NCBI RefSeq assembly: GCF_000718085.1
Contig: NZ_JOEC01000002.1
Span: forward strand, 1,054,001-1,118,000
Length of the DNA stretch: 64,000 bases
Origin: Mycetocola saprophilus
GTDB taxonomy: Bacteria > Actinomycetota > Actinomycetes > Actinomycetales > Microbacteriaceae
Direction: 5' to 3'
Positions 1-8,728 of the stretch are shown here, in pieces (the stretch's first letter is position 1; every line of letters begins with the position of its first letter). The notes beneath the pieces are model-generated. The model ran no database searches, was not told the DNA's origin, and was given only the letters and a program-made list of their open reading frames with translations. Position numbers and translations under genes: made by a program.

Positions 1-456
1 CTGGGGGAGTCGGCCTTCCGCGGCCGGTGGGACGTGGTTTTCTCGGCGCTGCCGTGGACCCTGCTGGTGCTGTGGGTGCTGCTGATCACCGCGTATCTGC
101 CCTATATCGGGTACTCGGATCGGGCCGTGGTGGTGTACAACATCCTGCGCCGGCATGAGTTTCCGTGGGCCGCGGTGACCAAGATCACCGATCACCACCA
201 GTTTGTTTTCATGCTGCGTGAGGGGGCACCGATCAAGGCCTGGGGCGGCCCGGTGGGTGGACGTCCCCGGGGCAACGGTCTGGGAACGATGAAGCCCGTG
301 GACCGCACCGCGGTAACCCCGCTGGATCACCTCACCGATAAGTGGCAGACCGGGCGTGGGCTGTCGATGGGTAAGCGTGCCCAGACCACCTGGAATGTGC
401 CGGCGATTGTGCTGGGACTGGTGCTCATCGTCTGGTGCGGATTGACCCTGATCTAA
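1..456 (+). CDS. PH-like membrane protein, C-terminal part (5' end outside window)
   Basis: The frame is open from the first base, so the gene begins upstream; 151 residues are visible. They show one hydrophobic segment near residues 15-35, a soluble middle with the pattern VVVYNILRRHEFPWAAVTKI that resembles the strand-PW-strand core of small bacterial PH domains, and a last hydrophobic segment of about 18 residues ending in GLTLI at the stop. Such proteins are usually small actinobacterial membrane proteins of unknown role. An internal GTG at base 34 is an unlikely start because it would cut into the first membrane segment. The PH assignment rests on pattern resemblance only. Confidence 0.6.
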   Translation: MGESAFRGRWDVVFSALPWTLLVLWVLLITAYLPYIGYSDRAVVVYNILRRHEFPWAAVTKITDHHQFVFMLREGAPIKAWGGPVGGRPRGNGLGTMKPVDRTAVTPLDHLTDKWQTGRGLSMGKRAQTTWNVPAIVLGLVLIVWCGLTLI

Positions 457-626
457 CACCCGCGGTGCGGCACACAGCACGCACCGCACGTTAACACACG
501 AGTATGGCAATTTCTGGTGTTTATTGACCAGTATTTCTGTTCCTGGCGCACCGCCCATACTCAGCAGTTTCGGCGTTAGCTGGGGGCATGAACCGACCCC
601 ACCTCACACCACGCGAGTCCTGAGAC

Positions 627-1613
627 ATGCTCGGGTTTCTGGCACGCCGCCTCGGCATCAACGCGCTCTTGGTGGTACTCGCCACCTCCCTGGCCTACGT
701 GGTGGCCAGCGGGGTCATGGATCCGGGCGCTCGATATCGACTGCTGAGTCCGCCGCTGAGCCCCGCCGCGATCGCCGGCAAGCTTGCGGAGATCGGCGCG
801 GATCCGCGCGAACCCGTACTGAGCCGACTGGTGGTCTGGGCGCGCGGCATTATCTTTGAGGGAAACCTGGGCCGGGGACTCACCGGACAGAACATCACCC
901 AGGAGATCTTCGGCCGCGCGGGCACCAGCCTGCGCCTGCTGGTGATCGGGTCGCTGCTGGCGGCCATCGTGGGCATCGGCCTGGGCGTGTGGGGTGCCGT
1001 GCGCCAGTACCGGCTCTCCGATCAGGTGGTGGGTGTGCTGTCGTTTGTGGTGTTTGCCACCCCGACCTTTGTGATCGCGATCCTGCTGATGATCGCCGCC
1101 ACCGCGCTCAATTCGGTGCTCGGCTCGCAGTTTCTGGAGTTCACCGGGGAGGGCGGTGAGGCTGGCCAGACCGGGCTCGCGCTGGTGGGCGATCGGATCG
1201 GTCACCTGGTCCTGCCCACCCTGGTGCTGGTGCTGATCGGTGCCGCTAGCTACTCTCGGGTCCAACGTTCGGCGATGCTCGACGTGCTCTCGGCCGAGTA
1301 CATCCGCACGGCCCGGGCCAAGGGGCTGCGGCGCGGGCAGGCGATCTGGCGGCACGGGGTGCGCGTGGCGATCATTCCGATGTCTACGTTTCTCGCCTAT
1401 AGCCTGGGTACGCTGATCGCCGGGTCGGCGGCCATCGAGATCGTCTTCTCCTGGAACGGCGTGGGCCGCTACCTGGTTTCCAGCATCGGACAGGGCGATA
1501 TCAACGCCATCGCCGGGGGAACCGCGTTCATCTCGGTCGTGTTGCTGGTCGCCGCGAGCCTCTCGGACGTGTTGTTTGGACTGCTGGATCCGCGAGTGCG
1601 GGGCACCCGATGA
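627..1613 (+). CDS. ABC transporter permease, DppB/OppB type
   Basis: A 328-residue inner-membrane protein of the binding-protein-dependent transport family for peptides, nickel or related solutes. The N-terminal MLGFLARRLGINALLVV is the typical first membrane segment of DppB-like permeases. A large extracytoplasmic loop follows, then five further hydrophobic segments. The cytoplasmic EAA-type loop is seen as EYIRTARAKGLRRGQAIWRH, and the C-terminus GLLDPRVRG is typical of the family. Its stop overlaps an ATG (ATGA at 1610-1613) that opens a 16-codon reading frame leading to the ATPase gene. With the ATPase-permease fusion and the lipoprotein downstream it forms a complete importer. The substrate cannot be read from sequence; oligopeptides are most likely. 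Confidence 0.9.
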   Translation: MLGFLARRLGINALLVVLATSLAYVVASGVMDPGARYRLLSPPLSPAAIAGKLAEIGADPREPVLSRLVVWARGIIFEGNLGRGLTGQNITQEIFGRAGTSLRLLVIGSLLAAIVGIGLGVWGAVRQYRLSDQVVGVLSFVVFATPTFVIAILLMIAATALNSVLGSQFLEFTGEGGEAGQTGLALVGDRIGHLVLPTLVLVLIGAASYSRVQRSAMLDVLSAEYIRTARAKGLRRGQAIWRHGVRVAIIPMSTFLAYSLGTLIAGSAAIEIVFSWNGVGRYLVSSIGQGDINAIAGGTAFISVVLLVAASLSDVLFGLLDPRVRGTR

Positions 1614-1660
1614 GTGCCCAGTTTGCATGGTCGGACCCTCGCGTGCGGTGCAGCCGATGA
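1610..1660 (+). CDS. Possible 16-codon bridging peptide between permease and ATPase genes
   Basis: An ATG at 1610 overlaps the permease stop as ATGA and opens a 16-codon frame (MSAQFAWSDPRVRCSR). Its TGA at 1658-1660 overlaps the ATG at 1657 of the ATPase gene, again as ATGA. Two consecutive four-base overlaps would let one ribosome terminate and restart twice. It may be a coupling peptide, a decayed gene remnant, or chance. No homology is claimed. Confidence 0.3.
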   Translation: MSAQFAWSDPRVRCSR

Positions 1661-4290
1661 GCGCGCCGCTGCTCGAGGTGGACAACCTGAGAATTGGGTT
1701 CGCCCAGGGGACGCCGGTGGACGGGGTCTCGCTGCGGATTGGGGCGGGGGAGTACGTGGCGCTGGTCGGGGAGACCGGTTCGGGAAAGACCCTCACGGCG
1801 CTGGCGATCATGGGACTGCTGCCCGGTTCCGCCCGTGTATCGGGCACCATCACGCTGGATGGGCGTCCGCTCCCGGTGACGGATGATGCGGCCATGTCCC
1901 GGCTGCGCGGAAATCGTATCGCGATGATCTTCCAGGACCCGCTGCTGGCCCTCAACCCCGTGCGCGGGGTCGCCAACCAGATTCGCGAGGCCATCCGGAT
2001 CCACGCGCCGACGCTGAGCCGGGCGCGGGTGACCAGGCGCGTGGCGGAACTGCTGAGCCTGGTGGATATCGAACCGACCGTGCAGAACCTGCGGGCGTAT
2101 CCGCACGAGTATTCGGGCGGAATGCGGCAGCGGGCGATGATCGCGATGGCGATCGCCCACGATCCCGCGTTGCTGATCGCCGATGAGCCCACCACCGCGT
2201 TGGATATGACCGTGCAGGCCCACATCCTCGAGGTTTTGCGCCGCGTTCGGGAGCGGACCGGGACCGCGATCCTGCTGGTCACCCACGACCTGGGCATCGT
2301 CTCGGCCGAGGCCACCCGCACCGTGGTGATGCGGGCGGGCCGGGTGCGCGAGAGTGCGGATACCGCGGCGATATTCTCGGCCCCCTCCGACACCTATACG
2401 TCTGCGCTGATTGCCGCCTCCGCCCGCTTCGCCTGGGGTGGGCAGCACCCGCAAAATACCGCAACCGACAACGCGGATGCGGCGATCCCGGATGCGGTGA
2501 ATCCGGCGGGCACGCTGCTGAGCGTGCGGGACCTGCACGTGCGGTATCCGCGCACCCGCGGATCCGGCGGTGCCCCGGTGCACGCGGTGCGCGGGGTCTC
2601 GTTCGCGCTGAACAGGGGACAAACGCTGGCGCTGGTGGGCGAGTCTGGCAGCGGCAAAACCAGCACGGCCCGCGCCATCCTCCATCTGACGGCCCCGGGC
2701 TCGGGCACCATCACGATCGAGGGGCGCGATGTGGCCAGCCTGAGCCGCCGCGAGCGAGCCCGGCTGCGTCCGGACGTGCAGATGGTGTTCCAGGATGCCT
2801 CGGGCGCGCTGGATCCGCGCATGAGTGTGGACCAGCTGATCGCCGAGGCCCTGCCCCGCGGCTCCGATCGATGGACGCGCACCCGACACGTGGGCACCCT
2901 CCTGTCCCGGGTTGAGCTATCCACGAGCCTGCTCACCAAGTCCGCGCATGAGCTCTCCGGCGGGCAGCGCCAGCGGGTGCAGCTGGCGCGGGCGCTGGCG
3001 GCGTCGCCGCGGCTTCTGGTCCTGGACGAGCCGCTCTCGGCGCTGGACGTGGGGGTGCGCGGGGAGGTCCTGGACCTGCTGATCAGCCTGCAGCAAGCCA
3101 CCGGGGTGGGCTACCTCCTGATCGCCCACGACCTGGCCACGGTGCGGGAGATCGCCGACCGCACGGCGGTGATGTACCGCGGGGAAATCGTCGAATCCGG
3201 ACCCACGTCCGCGGTGCTGGGCCGACCGCAACACCCCTATACCCGCACCCTGATCGGGGCGATCCCGCGCTCCCCGAGCCTCCCCGCGGACCTTTCTACC
3301 GCGGGCGATTCCGAGCCTGTACTCCGAGATTGCGGCGGCCCCGGGCCGAGCGAATCCGTGCCCCGCGCCTCCCCTCGAACCCCACCAGAAGGGACGGACA
3401 CCGTGACTGAGACCGTGGCCTATCTGGATGCGGCCGCCGGTGGCGGCCGGTTCCTCAACCGTCTGCTGCGCCGGCCGCGATTCTGGGTGGGCGGCGGCGC
3501 CCTCCTGGCGATCCTGGTGTGGCTCTATCTCGCCCCGCTGCTGTGGCCGGTGGATCCGCTGGCGCGCGACGCCCTCTCGCTCGGTGTGGGCCCGAGCACG
3601 GACCACTGGCTGGGGACCAACGATATCGGCCAGGACATGTACGCACGGGTGGTCGCGGGCCTGCGGATCTCGCTGCTGATCGGTCTGATCGCCGGACCCG
3701 GGGCCACGCTGATTGCCGCGGTCCTCGGGGCTCTGGCCGGGTATGCGGGTGGCCTCACCGACCGCCTGGTCTCGGGCCTGATCCGGCTACTCCTGGTGCT
3801 GCCCGGGCTCCTGCTCCTGGCGCTGATCAGTCCGCTATTTCGCGGGGCCTCCTGGTTCACCATGACCCTCTATCTGGCGGGATTCGGGTGGATGGTCATG
3901 GCCCAGGTGGTGCGCGGCCAAACCCGGTCCCTGCGCGAGCGCGAGTTTGTGCTCGCCGCGCGCTTCCTGGGGATCCCCACCTGGCGCATCATCGCCCGCC
4001 ACATTCTGCCCAATATCGCCTCGCTGCTGATCATCGACGCGACCGTGGGGGTCTCCGCGGCGATCCTCGCCGAGGCCGGGCTCTCCTTCTTCGGGCTGGG
4101 GATCCAGGCCCCGGACCTCTCCCTGGGCAGCCTGCTCGCCACCGGTGCCCCGGCCGCCACCACGCGCCCGTGGCTGTTTATTTACCCGGCCGCAACCCTC
4201 GTCGTCACGGTCCTTGCGGTCTCCATCGTGGGCGATGCCGTCCGTGACACCGTCGACACGGCCTCCGCGTCGCGCCACGACGGCGCCTAA
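1657..4290 (+). CDS. Fused ABC transporter: two ATPase domains plus DppC-type permease
   Basis: One uninterrupted frame of 877 residues. The first nucleotide-binding domain (about 5-255) has Walker A GETGSGKT, signature YSGGMRQR and Walker B LLIADEPTT. The second (about 285-545) has GESGSGKT, LSGGQRQR and LLVLDEPLS. After a proline/serine-rich linker, residues 583-877 are a complete DppC-like permease with its N-terminal membrane anchor and EAA loop EFVLAARFLGIPTWRIIARH. DppD, DppF and DppC are normally separate, or the two ATPases alone are fused. An internal GTG at 3403 has its own ribosome-binding site, so the permease may also be made alone. I chose ATG 1657 because the ATPase homology starts at once after it; ATG 1627 in the same frame is possible. 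Confidence 0.85.
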   Translation: MSAPLLEVDNLRIGFAQGTPVDGVSLRIGAGEYVALVGETGSGKTLTALAIMGLLPGSARVSGTITLDGRPLPVTDDAAMSRLRGNRIAMIFQDPLLALNPVRGVANQIREAIRIHAPTLSRARVTRRVAELLSLVDIEPTVQNLRAYPHEYSGGMRQRAMIAMAIAHDPALLIADEPTTALDMTVQAHILEVLRRVRERTGTAILLVTHDLGIVSAEATRTVVMRAGRVRESADTAAIFSAPSDTYTSALIAASARFAWGGQHPQNTATDNADAAIPDAVNPAGTLLSVRDLHVRYPRTRGSGGAPVHAVRGVSFALNRGQTLALVGESGSGKTSTARAILHLTAPGSGTITIEGRDVASLSRRERARLRPDVQMVFQDASGALDPRMSVDQLIAEALPRGSDRWTRTRHVGTLLSRVELSTSLLTKSAHELSGGQRQRVQLARALAASPRLLVLDEPLSALDVGVRGEVLDLLISLQQATGVGYLLIAHDLATVREIADRTAVMYRGEIVESGPTSAVLGRPQHPYTRTLIGAIPRSPSLPADLSTAGDSEPVLRDCGGPGPSESVPRASPRTPPEGTDTVTETVAYLDAAAGGGRFLNRLLRRPRFWVGGGALLAILVWLYLAPLLWPVDPLARDALSLGVGPSTDHWLGTNDIGQDMYARVVAGLRISLLIGLIAGPGATLIAAVLGALAGYAGGLTDRLVSGLIRLLLVLPGLLLLALISPLFRGASWFTMTLYLAGFGWMVMAQVVRGQTRSLREREFVLAARFLGIPTWRIIARHILPNIASLLIIDATVGVSAAILAEAGLSFFGLGIQAPDLSLGSLLATGAPAATTRPWLFIYPAATLVVTVLAVSIVGDAVRDTVDTASASRHDGA
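3387..3405 (+). promoter_or_regulatory. Internal ribosome-binding site and GTG start for the permease half
   Basis: AGAAGGG at 3387-3393 lies nine bases before GTG 3403, which is in frame with the ATPase reading frame and sits exactly at the first residue expected of a DppC permease. The same bases also contain TGA in the next frame (GTGA), the usual stop/start overlap of neighbouring genes. This suggests the two genes were once separate, with the ATPase in frame 2 at its end. Confidence 0.5.
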
Positions 4291-4321
4291 CCTCACACCA
4301 CCACACACCAAGGAGAAAATC

Positions 4322-5989
4322 ATGAACGTCACAACCCGCATTCTCGGTGGTACCCTCACGGTGCTGCTCGCCGTCGCGCTCGCCGGGTGCAGCCCCGGGA
4401 AAAACGCCCCCGATTCTCGGGCGGGCAAAAACCTCCCCAACACCGACTACGACGCGGCCGATCCCGCCGAGCTGCGCGAAGGTGGCACGCTGACCCTGCC
4501 GTTTGAGGACTACCCCGACAACTTTGTGCTTTCCCAGCTGGACGGGAACACCGGGGACACGGCCTCGGCGGTCTATCCGGCCAGCGTGCGCCTTTTCCGC
4601 GTGGATAAGGTGGGGCAGCGGACGGTGAATCCGGACTTTGCGTCCTCGATCGAGCGGCTCCCGGGGGAGCCGTTCACGATCGAATACACCCTGAACCCCA
4701 AGGCGGTCTGGGAGGATGGGACGCCGATCGGTCTGGCCGACTTTGTGGGCACCTGGCAGGCGCAGAACGGGAAAAATCCCGACTACCTGGCCGCCGGAAC
4801 CACCGGTTATGACCGGATCACGGACATCGTTGCCGGGGAGTCTCCGGGCACCATCCGGGTGGTGTTCGACCGGGTGTATGCGGACTGGCGATCCCTCTTC
4901 TTCCCGTTGCTTCCGCCCGCGGTCACGGCCACCCCGGCGGCGTTCAACGACGGCTATCGCACCCAGGCACCGCCGTCCTCGGGCCCGTTCCGGATCGCCG
5001 AAACCAACGCCGACACGTCCACCGTGCGCCTCGTCCGCAACGAACGCTGGTGGGGGGCCGCCCCGAGACTGGGCGAGATTCTGCTGCGCGGGGTGGATCA
5101 GACCGCCGCAGCCCAGGCCTACGCCAACCGAGAATTCGATGTGGTGGAGGTGGCCTCCAGCGTGGACGCCTTCAAAACCGCCCAGGGAAGATCCGACGGT
5201 CGGGTATTCGCCTCGACCGGACTGGCCTGGACGCACCTGACCCTGAACACGTCCACCGGTCCGCTCGCGGATCCCCGGGTGCGTCAGGCGCTGGGCAAGG
5301 CGATCAACCGCAAGCAGATCCTGCAATCGGTGGTGGACCCGATGGGGCTCAGCGGAAACCTGGTGGAGAACTATCTCTACGTTCCGGGGCAGGCGGGTTA
5401 CCAGCCCAACGGGAAGGACGCGTTGACCTATGACCCGGCCGCCGCCCGCGAGATTCTGGACAAGGCAGGCTACACCGGGGACAAAACCCGCTCGAAGGGT
5501 GGTGTGCCGCTGAAAATTGAGATCACGATTCCCTCGGGCGTCACCACCAGCCGGCAGCGCGTGGATCAGATTGCCGCGGACCTGGCCGAGGTGGGCATCG
5601 AGGTAACCGCCAACGAGGTGCCGATCGCCGGACTGTTTAAGGACTTTGTGACGCCGCGCCAGTTCAGCGCCACGATCTTCACGTACTCGGCCGGGCTGGA
5701 TCCGATCGCCAACAGTCGGGACTCGTTTGCCGCCGCCGATGCGCCGCAGAACGTCACCGGGGTCGATGATCCCCGCGTCGCTCCGCTCTTCGACCGGGCA
5801 GAGGGGGAGGAGGACCTGGACACCCAGCGGAAAACGATCAACGAGATCGATCGCGATCTCTGGGAGTCCGTGCCGATCATCCCGCTGTTCCAGCGGCCCA
5901 ACGTGGTGGGGGTGAAAAAGGGCCTCGCCAACTACGGTGCCACCCAGTTTGAACCCGTGGACTGGACCCGCGTGGGCTGGCGGAAATAG
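4322..5989 (+). CDS. ABC transporter substrate-binding lipoprotein, family 5
   Basis: A 555-residue extracellular solute-binding protein of the peptide/nickel type (SBP_bac_5). ATG 4322 is preceded by AAGGAG at 4310-4315. The signal peptide ends in the lipobox LAGC (ALAGCSPG), so the mature protein is anchored by an acylated cysteine. Family marks include the early LREGGTLTLP strand, FTIEYTLNPKAVWEDGTPI, and the central block DPRVRQALGKAINRKQILQSV. It lies 31 bases after the ATPase-permease gene and completes the importer. Ligand unknown; family members bind oligopeptides, but also nickel or oligosaccharides. Confidence 0.9.
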   Translation: MNVTTRILGGTLTVLLAVALAGCSPGKNAPDSRAGKNLPNTDYDAADPAELREGGTLTLPFEDYPDNFVLSQLDGNTGDTASAVYPASVRLFRVDKVGQRTVNPDFASSIERLPGEPFTIEYTLNPKAVWEDGTPIGLADFVGTWQAQNGKNPDYLAAGTTGYDRITDIVAGESPGTIRVVFDRVYADWRSLFFPLLPPAVTATPAAFNDGYRTQAPPSSGPFRIAETNADTSTVRLVRNERWWGAAPRLGEILLRGVDQTAAAQAYANREFDVVEVASSVDAFKTAQGRSDGRVFASTGLAWTHLTLNTSTGPLADPRVRQALGKAINRKQILQSVVDPMGLSGNLVENYLYVPGQAGYQPNGKDALTYDPAAAREILDKAGYTGDKTRSKGGVPLKIEITIPSGVTTSRQRVDQIAADLAEVGIEVTANEVPIAGLFKDFVTPRQFSATIFTYSAGLDPIANSRDSFAAADAPQNVTGVDDPRVAPLFDRAEGEEDLDTQRKTINEIDRDLWESVPIIPLFQRPNVVGVKKGLANYGATQFEPVDWTRVGWRK

Positions 5990-6078
5990 CGGGGTTTCGG
6001 TGCCGTGCGCGAGGTGAACAATGCGGGGAGTTTCCGAGTTAGCCAGGAACCGGTTAGGCTGGATACTCCGTGGTGCGG

Positions 6079-6089
6079 TAAAATATAAC
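6079..6089 (+). promoter_or_regulatory. Candidate -10 region upstream of typA
   Basis: An AT-rich stretch (TAAAAT overlapping TATAAC) stands out in the 183-base GC-rich spacer before typA. No convincing -35 at 16-18 bases is seen, so the assignment is tentative. Confidence 0.3.
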
Positions 6090-6172
6090 GTTGGGCCGAG
6101 CCGCGCCCCACCGTTCACCTCGCCGCATGGGCCCTTCCGCCGCGGCGTCAACACCTGCGAAGGACCTCTTTC

Positions 6173-8089
6173 ATGGCGCTTGCCTCGCGCGCGAATCTCC
6201 GAAACGTGGCTATTGTTGCCCACGTTGACCACGGCAAGACCACCCTGGTCGACGCCATGCTCCAGCAGACCAACTCGTTCACCGCCCACGAGCACGTTGA
6301 AGAGCGTGCCATGGACTCCAACGAGCTGGAGCGCGAGAAGGGTATTACCATTCTCGCCAAGAACACCGCGATCCAGTATGAGGGTGAGCACGCCACCAAC
6401 GGTGCGATGACCATCAACGTGATCGACACCCCCGGCCACGCCGACTTCGGTGGCGAGGTGGAGCGTGGTCTGTCGATGGTGGACGGCGTGTGCCTCCTCG
6501 TTGACGCCTCCGAGGGTCCGCTGCCGCAGACCCGCTTTGTACTGCGTAAGGCCCTCGAGGCCAACAAGCCGGTGATCCTGCTGGTCAACAAGACCGACCG
6601 TCCCGATGCTCGCATCGATGAGGTTGTGGCCGAGAGCCAGGACCTGCTGCTGGGTCTGGCCTCGGACATGTCCGACGAGCACCCCGACCTGGACCTCGAC
6701 GCCATCCTGAACGTCCCCGTGGTGTATGCCTCGGGTAAGGCCGGTCGTGCCTCCAGCACCAAGCCGGAAAACGGTAGCCTGCCGGACAGCGAAGACCTCG
6801 AGCCGCTGTTCGCAGCGATCATCGAGCACATCCCCGCTCCGCAGTACGACGACGAGGCTCCGCTGCAGGCCTGGGTCACCAACCTGGACTCCTCGCCGTT
6901 CCTCGGTCGTCTCGCGCTGCTGCGCGTGATCAACGGAACCATCCGCAAGGGTGAGACCGTGGCCTGGGTCAAGGCCGATGGCACCCACTCCAACGTGCGC
7001 GTCACCGAGCTGTTCATGACCCGCGCGCTGGACCGCTACCCGGCCGAGTCCGGTGGCCCCGGAGACATCGTTGTGGTGGCCGGATTCCCCGACATCACCA
7101 TCGGTGACACCCTGGCCGACCCCGAGGACATCCGTCCGATGCCGGCCATCGAAATCGATGACCCCGCCATCTCGATGACCATCGGTGCCAACACCTCGCC
7201 CCTCGTGGGCAAGGTCAAGGGCCACAAGCTGACCGCCCGCATGATCAAGGACCGTCTGGACCGTGAGCTCGTGGGTAACGTGTCGCTGAAGGTTCTCGAC
7301 ATCGGTCAGCCCGACGCCTGGGAGGTGCAGGGTCGAGGCGAGCTCGCCCTGTCGATCCTCGTCGAGCAGATGCGTCGTGAGGGCTTCGAGCTCACCGTGG
7401 GTAAGCCGCAGGTTGTGACCAAGCGCGTCGACGGCAAGGTTCACGAGCCCTACGAGCACCTGACCATCGACGCCCCCGAGGAGTACCTGGGTGCGATCAC
7501 CCAGCTGCTGGCCGCCCGTAAGGGCCGCATGGAGGGTATGTCGAACCACGGTACCGGTTGGGTTCGCATGGAGTTTGTTGTTCCGGCCCGTGGCCTCATC
7601 GGCTTCCGTACCGAGTTCATGACCCAGACCCGCGGTACCGGTATCGCCAACTCGCTGGCCGCCGGCTACGAGCCCTGGGCCGGTCAGATCATCACCCGTA
7701 ACAACGGTTCGATCGTCTCGGACCGCTCCGGTGTGGTGACCCCCTTCGCGATCATCGCCCTGCAGGAGCGCATGAGCTTCTTCGTACAGCCCACCGAGGA
7801 CGTGTACGAGGGTATGGTCATCGGTGAGAACTCTCGCGCCGACGACATGGACGTGAACATCACTAAGGAAAAGAAGCTCACCAACATGCGTGCGGCTTCC
7901 TCGGACTCCTTCGAGTCGATGACCCCCTCGCGCGTGCTGTCGCTTGAGGAGAGCCTTGAGTTCGCTCGTGAAGACGAGTGTGTTGAGGTTACCCCCGAGG
8001 CGATCCGTATCCGCAAGCTGGTGCTGAACGCCGGCGACCGTCAGCGCGAGTACTCGCGTCTGAAGAAGCAGGCCGAGCAGAAGGGCTAA
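6173..8089 (+). CDS. typA: Ribosome-associated translational GTPase TypA/BipA
   Basis: A 638-residue GTPase of the EF-G-like superfamily that binds the ribosome and assists late 50S assembly and stress adaptation. G1 is AHVDHGKT, the switch I region has EREKGITI, G3 is DTPGHADF and G4 is NKTDRP. Domain II, domain III and the TypA-specific C-terminal domain (EPWAGQIITRNNGSIVSDRSG) follow, and the length is normal for the family. ATG 6173 has AAGGACCTC upstream. Codon use is strongly biased to C/G-ending codons even compared with neighbours, consistent with high expression. Transcribed alone and followed by a strong terminator. Confidence 0.97.
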   Translation: MALASRANLRNVAIVAHVDHGKTTLVDAMLQQTNSFTAHEHVEERAMDSNELEREKGITILAKNTAIQYEGEHATNGAMTINVIDTPGHADFGGEVERGLSMVDGVCLLVDASEGPLPQTRFVLRKALEANKPVILLVNKTDRPDARIDEVVAESQDLLLGLASDMSDEHPDLDLDAILNVPVVYASGKAGRASSTKPENGSLPDSEDLEPLFAAIIEHIPAPQYDDEAPLQAWVTNLDSSPFLGRLALLRVINGTIRKGETVAWVKADGTHSNVRVTELFMTRALDRYPAESGGPGDIVVVAGFPDITIGDTLADPEDIRPMPAIEIDDPAISMTIGANTSPLVGKVKGHKLTARMIKDRLDRELVGNVSLKVLDIGQPDAWEVQGRGELALSILVEQMRREGFELTVGKPQVVTKRVDGKVHEPYEHLTIDAPEEYLGAITQLLAARKGRMEGMSNHGTGWVRMEFVVPARGLIGFRTEFMTQTRGTGIANSLAAGYEPWAGQIITRNNGSIVSDRSGVVTPFAIIALQERMSFFVQPTEDVYEGMVIGENSRADDMDVNITKEKKLTNMRAASSDSFESMTPSRVLSLEESLEFAREDECVEVTPEAIRIRKLVLNAGDRQREYSRLKKQAEQKG

Positions 8090-8106
8090 TCCCCTCGGCT
8101 CACCAC

Positions 8107-8142
8107 AACGCCCCGCGGCTCCGAACGGAGTCGCGGGGCGTT
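8107..8142. terminator. Bidirectional rho-independent terminator after typA
   Basis: A 16-bp stem (AACGCCCCGCGGCTCC pairing with GGAGTCGCGGGGCGTT, one G-U pair) with a GAAC loop, followed by TGTTGGTTT. It lies between typA and the converging exported-protein operon and could serve both strands. Confidence 0.85.
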
Positions 8143-8149
8143 TGTTGGT

Positions 8150-8728
8150 TTAGAGGCAGTAGTATCCGCCGCCGAGGATGAGGACCGGGGCGTTGTATCC
8201 AAACGCGTATTCGGCGGTGGGTGGCGAGGACCAGGTTACGGTGCCCGAGGTATCAACCAGGACCGTCGACACGGTGATCTTCAGGGTTCCCGACGAGCCC
8301 AACAGGATTCCCAGCGGGTCGCCGAGCAGTCCAACTCGGAAATTCACGGTGGGCTCTGATGAGAGTGGCATCGTGGCGGACTGTGCCACTCCCTGCCGGG
8401 TCACAACGATCCGATACTGGGCACCCTCGGGGGCATTGGTGACAGCGGGCCAGGAAATATCAACCTGTGTGCTGAGGAGACCACTACCCAGCAAGGGACC
8501 ATTGCTTTTGACACAGGTGAAGTTTCCCGTGACCGCGGGCATGGTCACCGCCGTAAAACTGCCAGAGACGGACTCGGAGTCGGTCCAGGCCGCCTGGGTT
8601 TCCGCCGCGGCACCGCCAAAGAGCAGGACCGAGGCAACCCCGATGATCGCGGTCAGGGTACGCGTCGACGCACGCCTGCGGGCGTGCCTGCCATGACGTG
8701 GGGTTTTCCCGGGGATCGCCGCGCTCAT
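8150..8728 (-). CDS. Exported protein with alternate (SipW-type) signal peptide
   Basis: A 192-residue protein. After a basic N-terminus (KTPRHGRHARRRAS) comes a hydrophobic segment (LTAIIGVASVLLFGGAAAE) and the motif AAWTDSESVSGSF. That motif marks the actinobacterial class of alternate-signal exported proteins processed by SipW-like peptidases. The mature part has a fibronectin-like stretch (ISWPAVTNAPEGAQYRIVV) and a C-terminal Cys, with another Cys early on, possibly forming a disulfide. The start at 8728 overlaps the stop of the signal peptidase gene (ATGA), so the two are translationally coupled. Function unknown; by analogy with TasA/camelysin it may be a surface or matrix protein. Confidence 0.8.
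   Translation of the reverse strand: MSAAIPGKTPRHGRHARRRASTRTLTAIIGVASVLLFGGAAAETQAAWTDSESVSGSFTAVTMPAVTGNFTCVKSNGPLLGSGLLSTQVDISWPAVTNAPEGAQYRIVVTRQGVAQSATMPLSSEPTVNFRVGLLGDPLGILLGSSGTLKITVSTVLVDTSGTVTWSSPPTAEYAFGYNAPVLILGGGYYCL

Noticed and set aside
576..2393. Minus-strand frame of 605 codons opposite the oligopeptide permease and ATPase
   Set aside because: Composition is Arg/Ser/Ala-rich noise typical of the complement of high-GC genes.
4205..7549. Very long open frame on the minus strand across the binding-protein and typA genes
   Set aside because: Antisense shadow: both plus-strand genes have complete family motifs and codon bias, and the minus translation is Gly/Val/His/Leu-rich with no domain.
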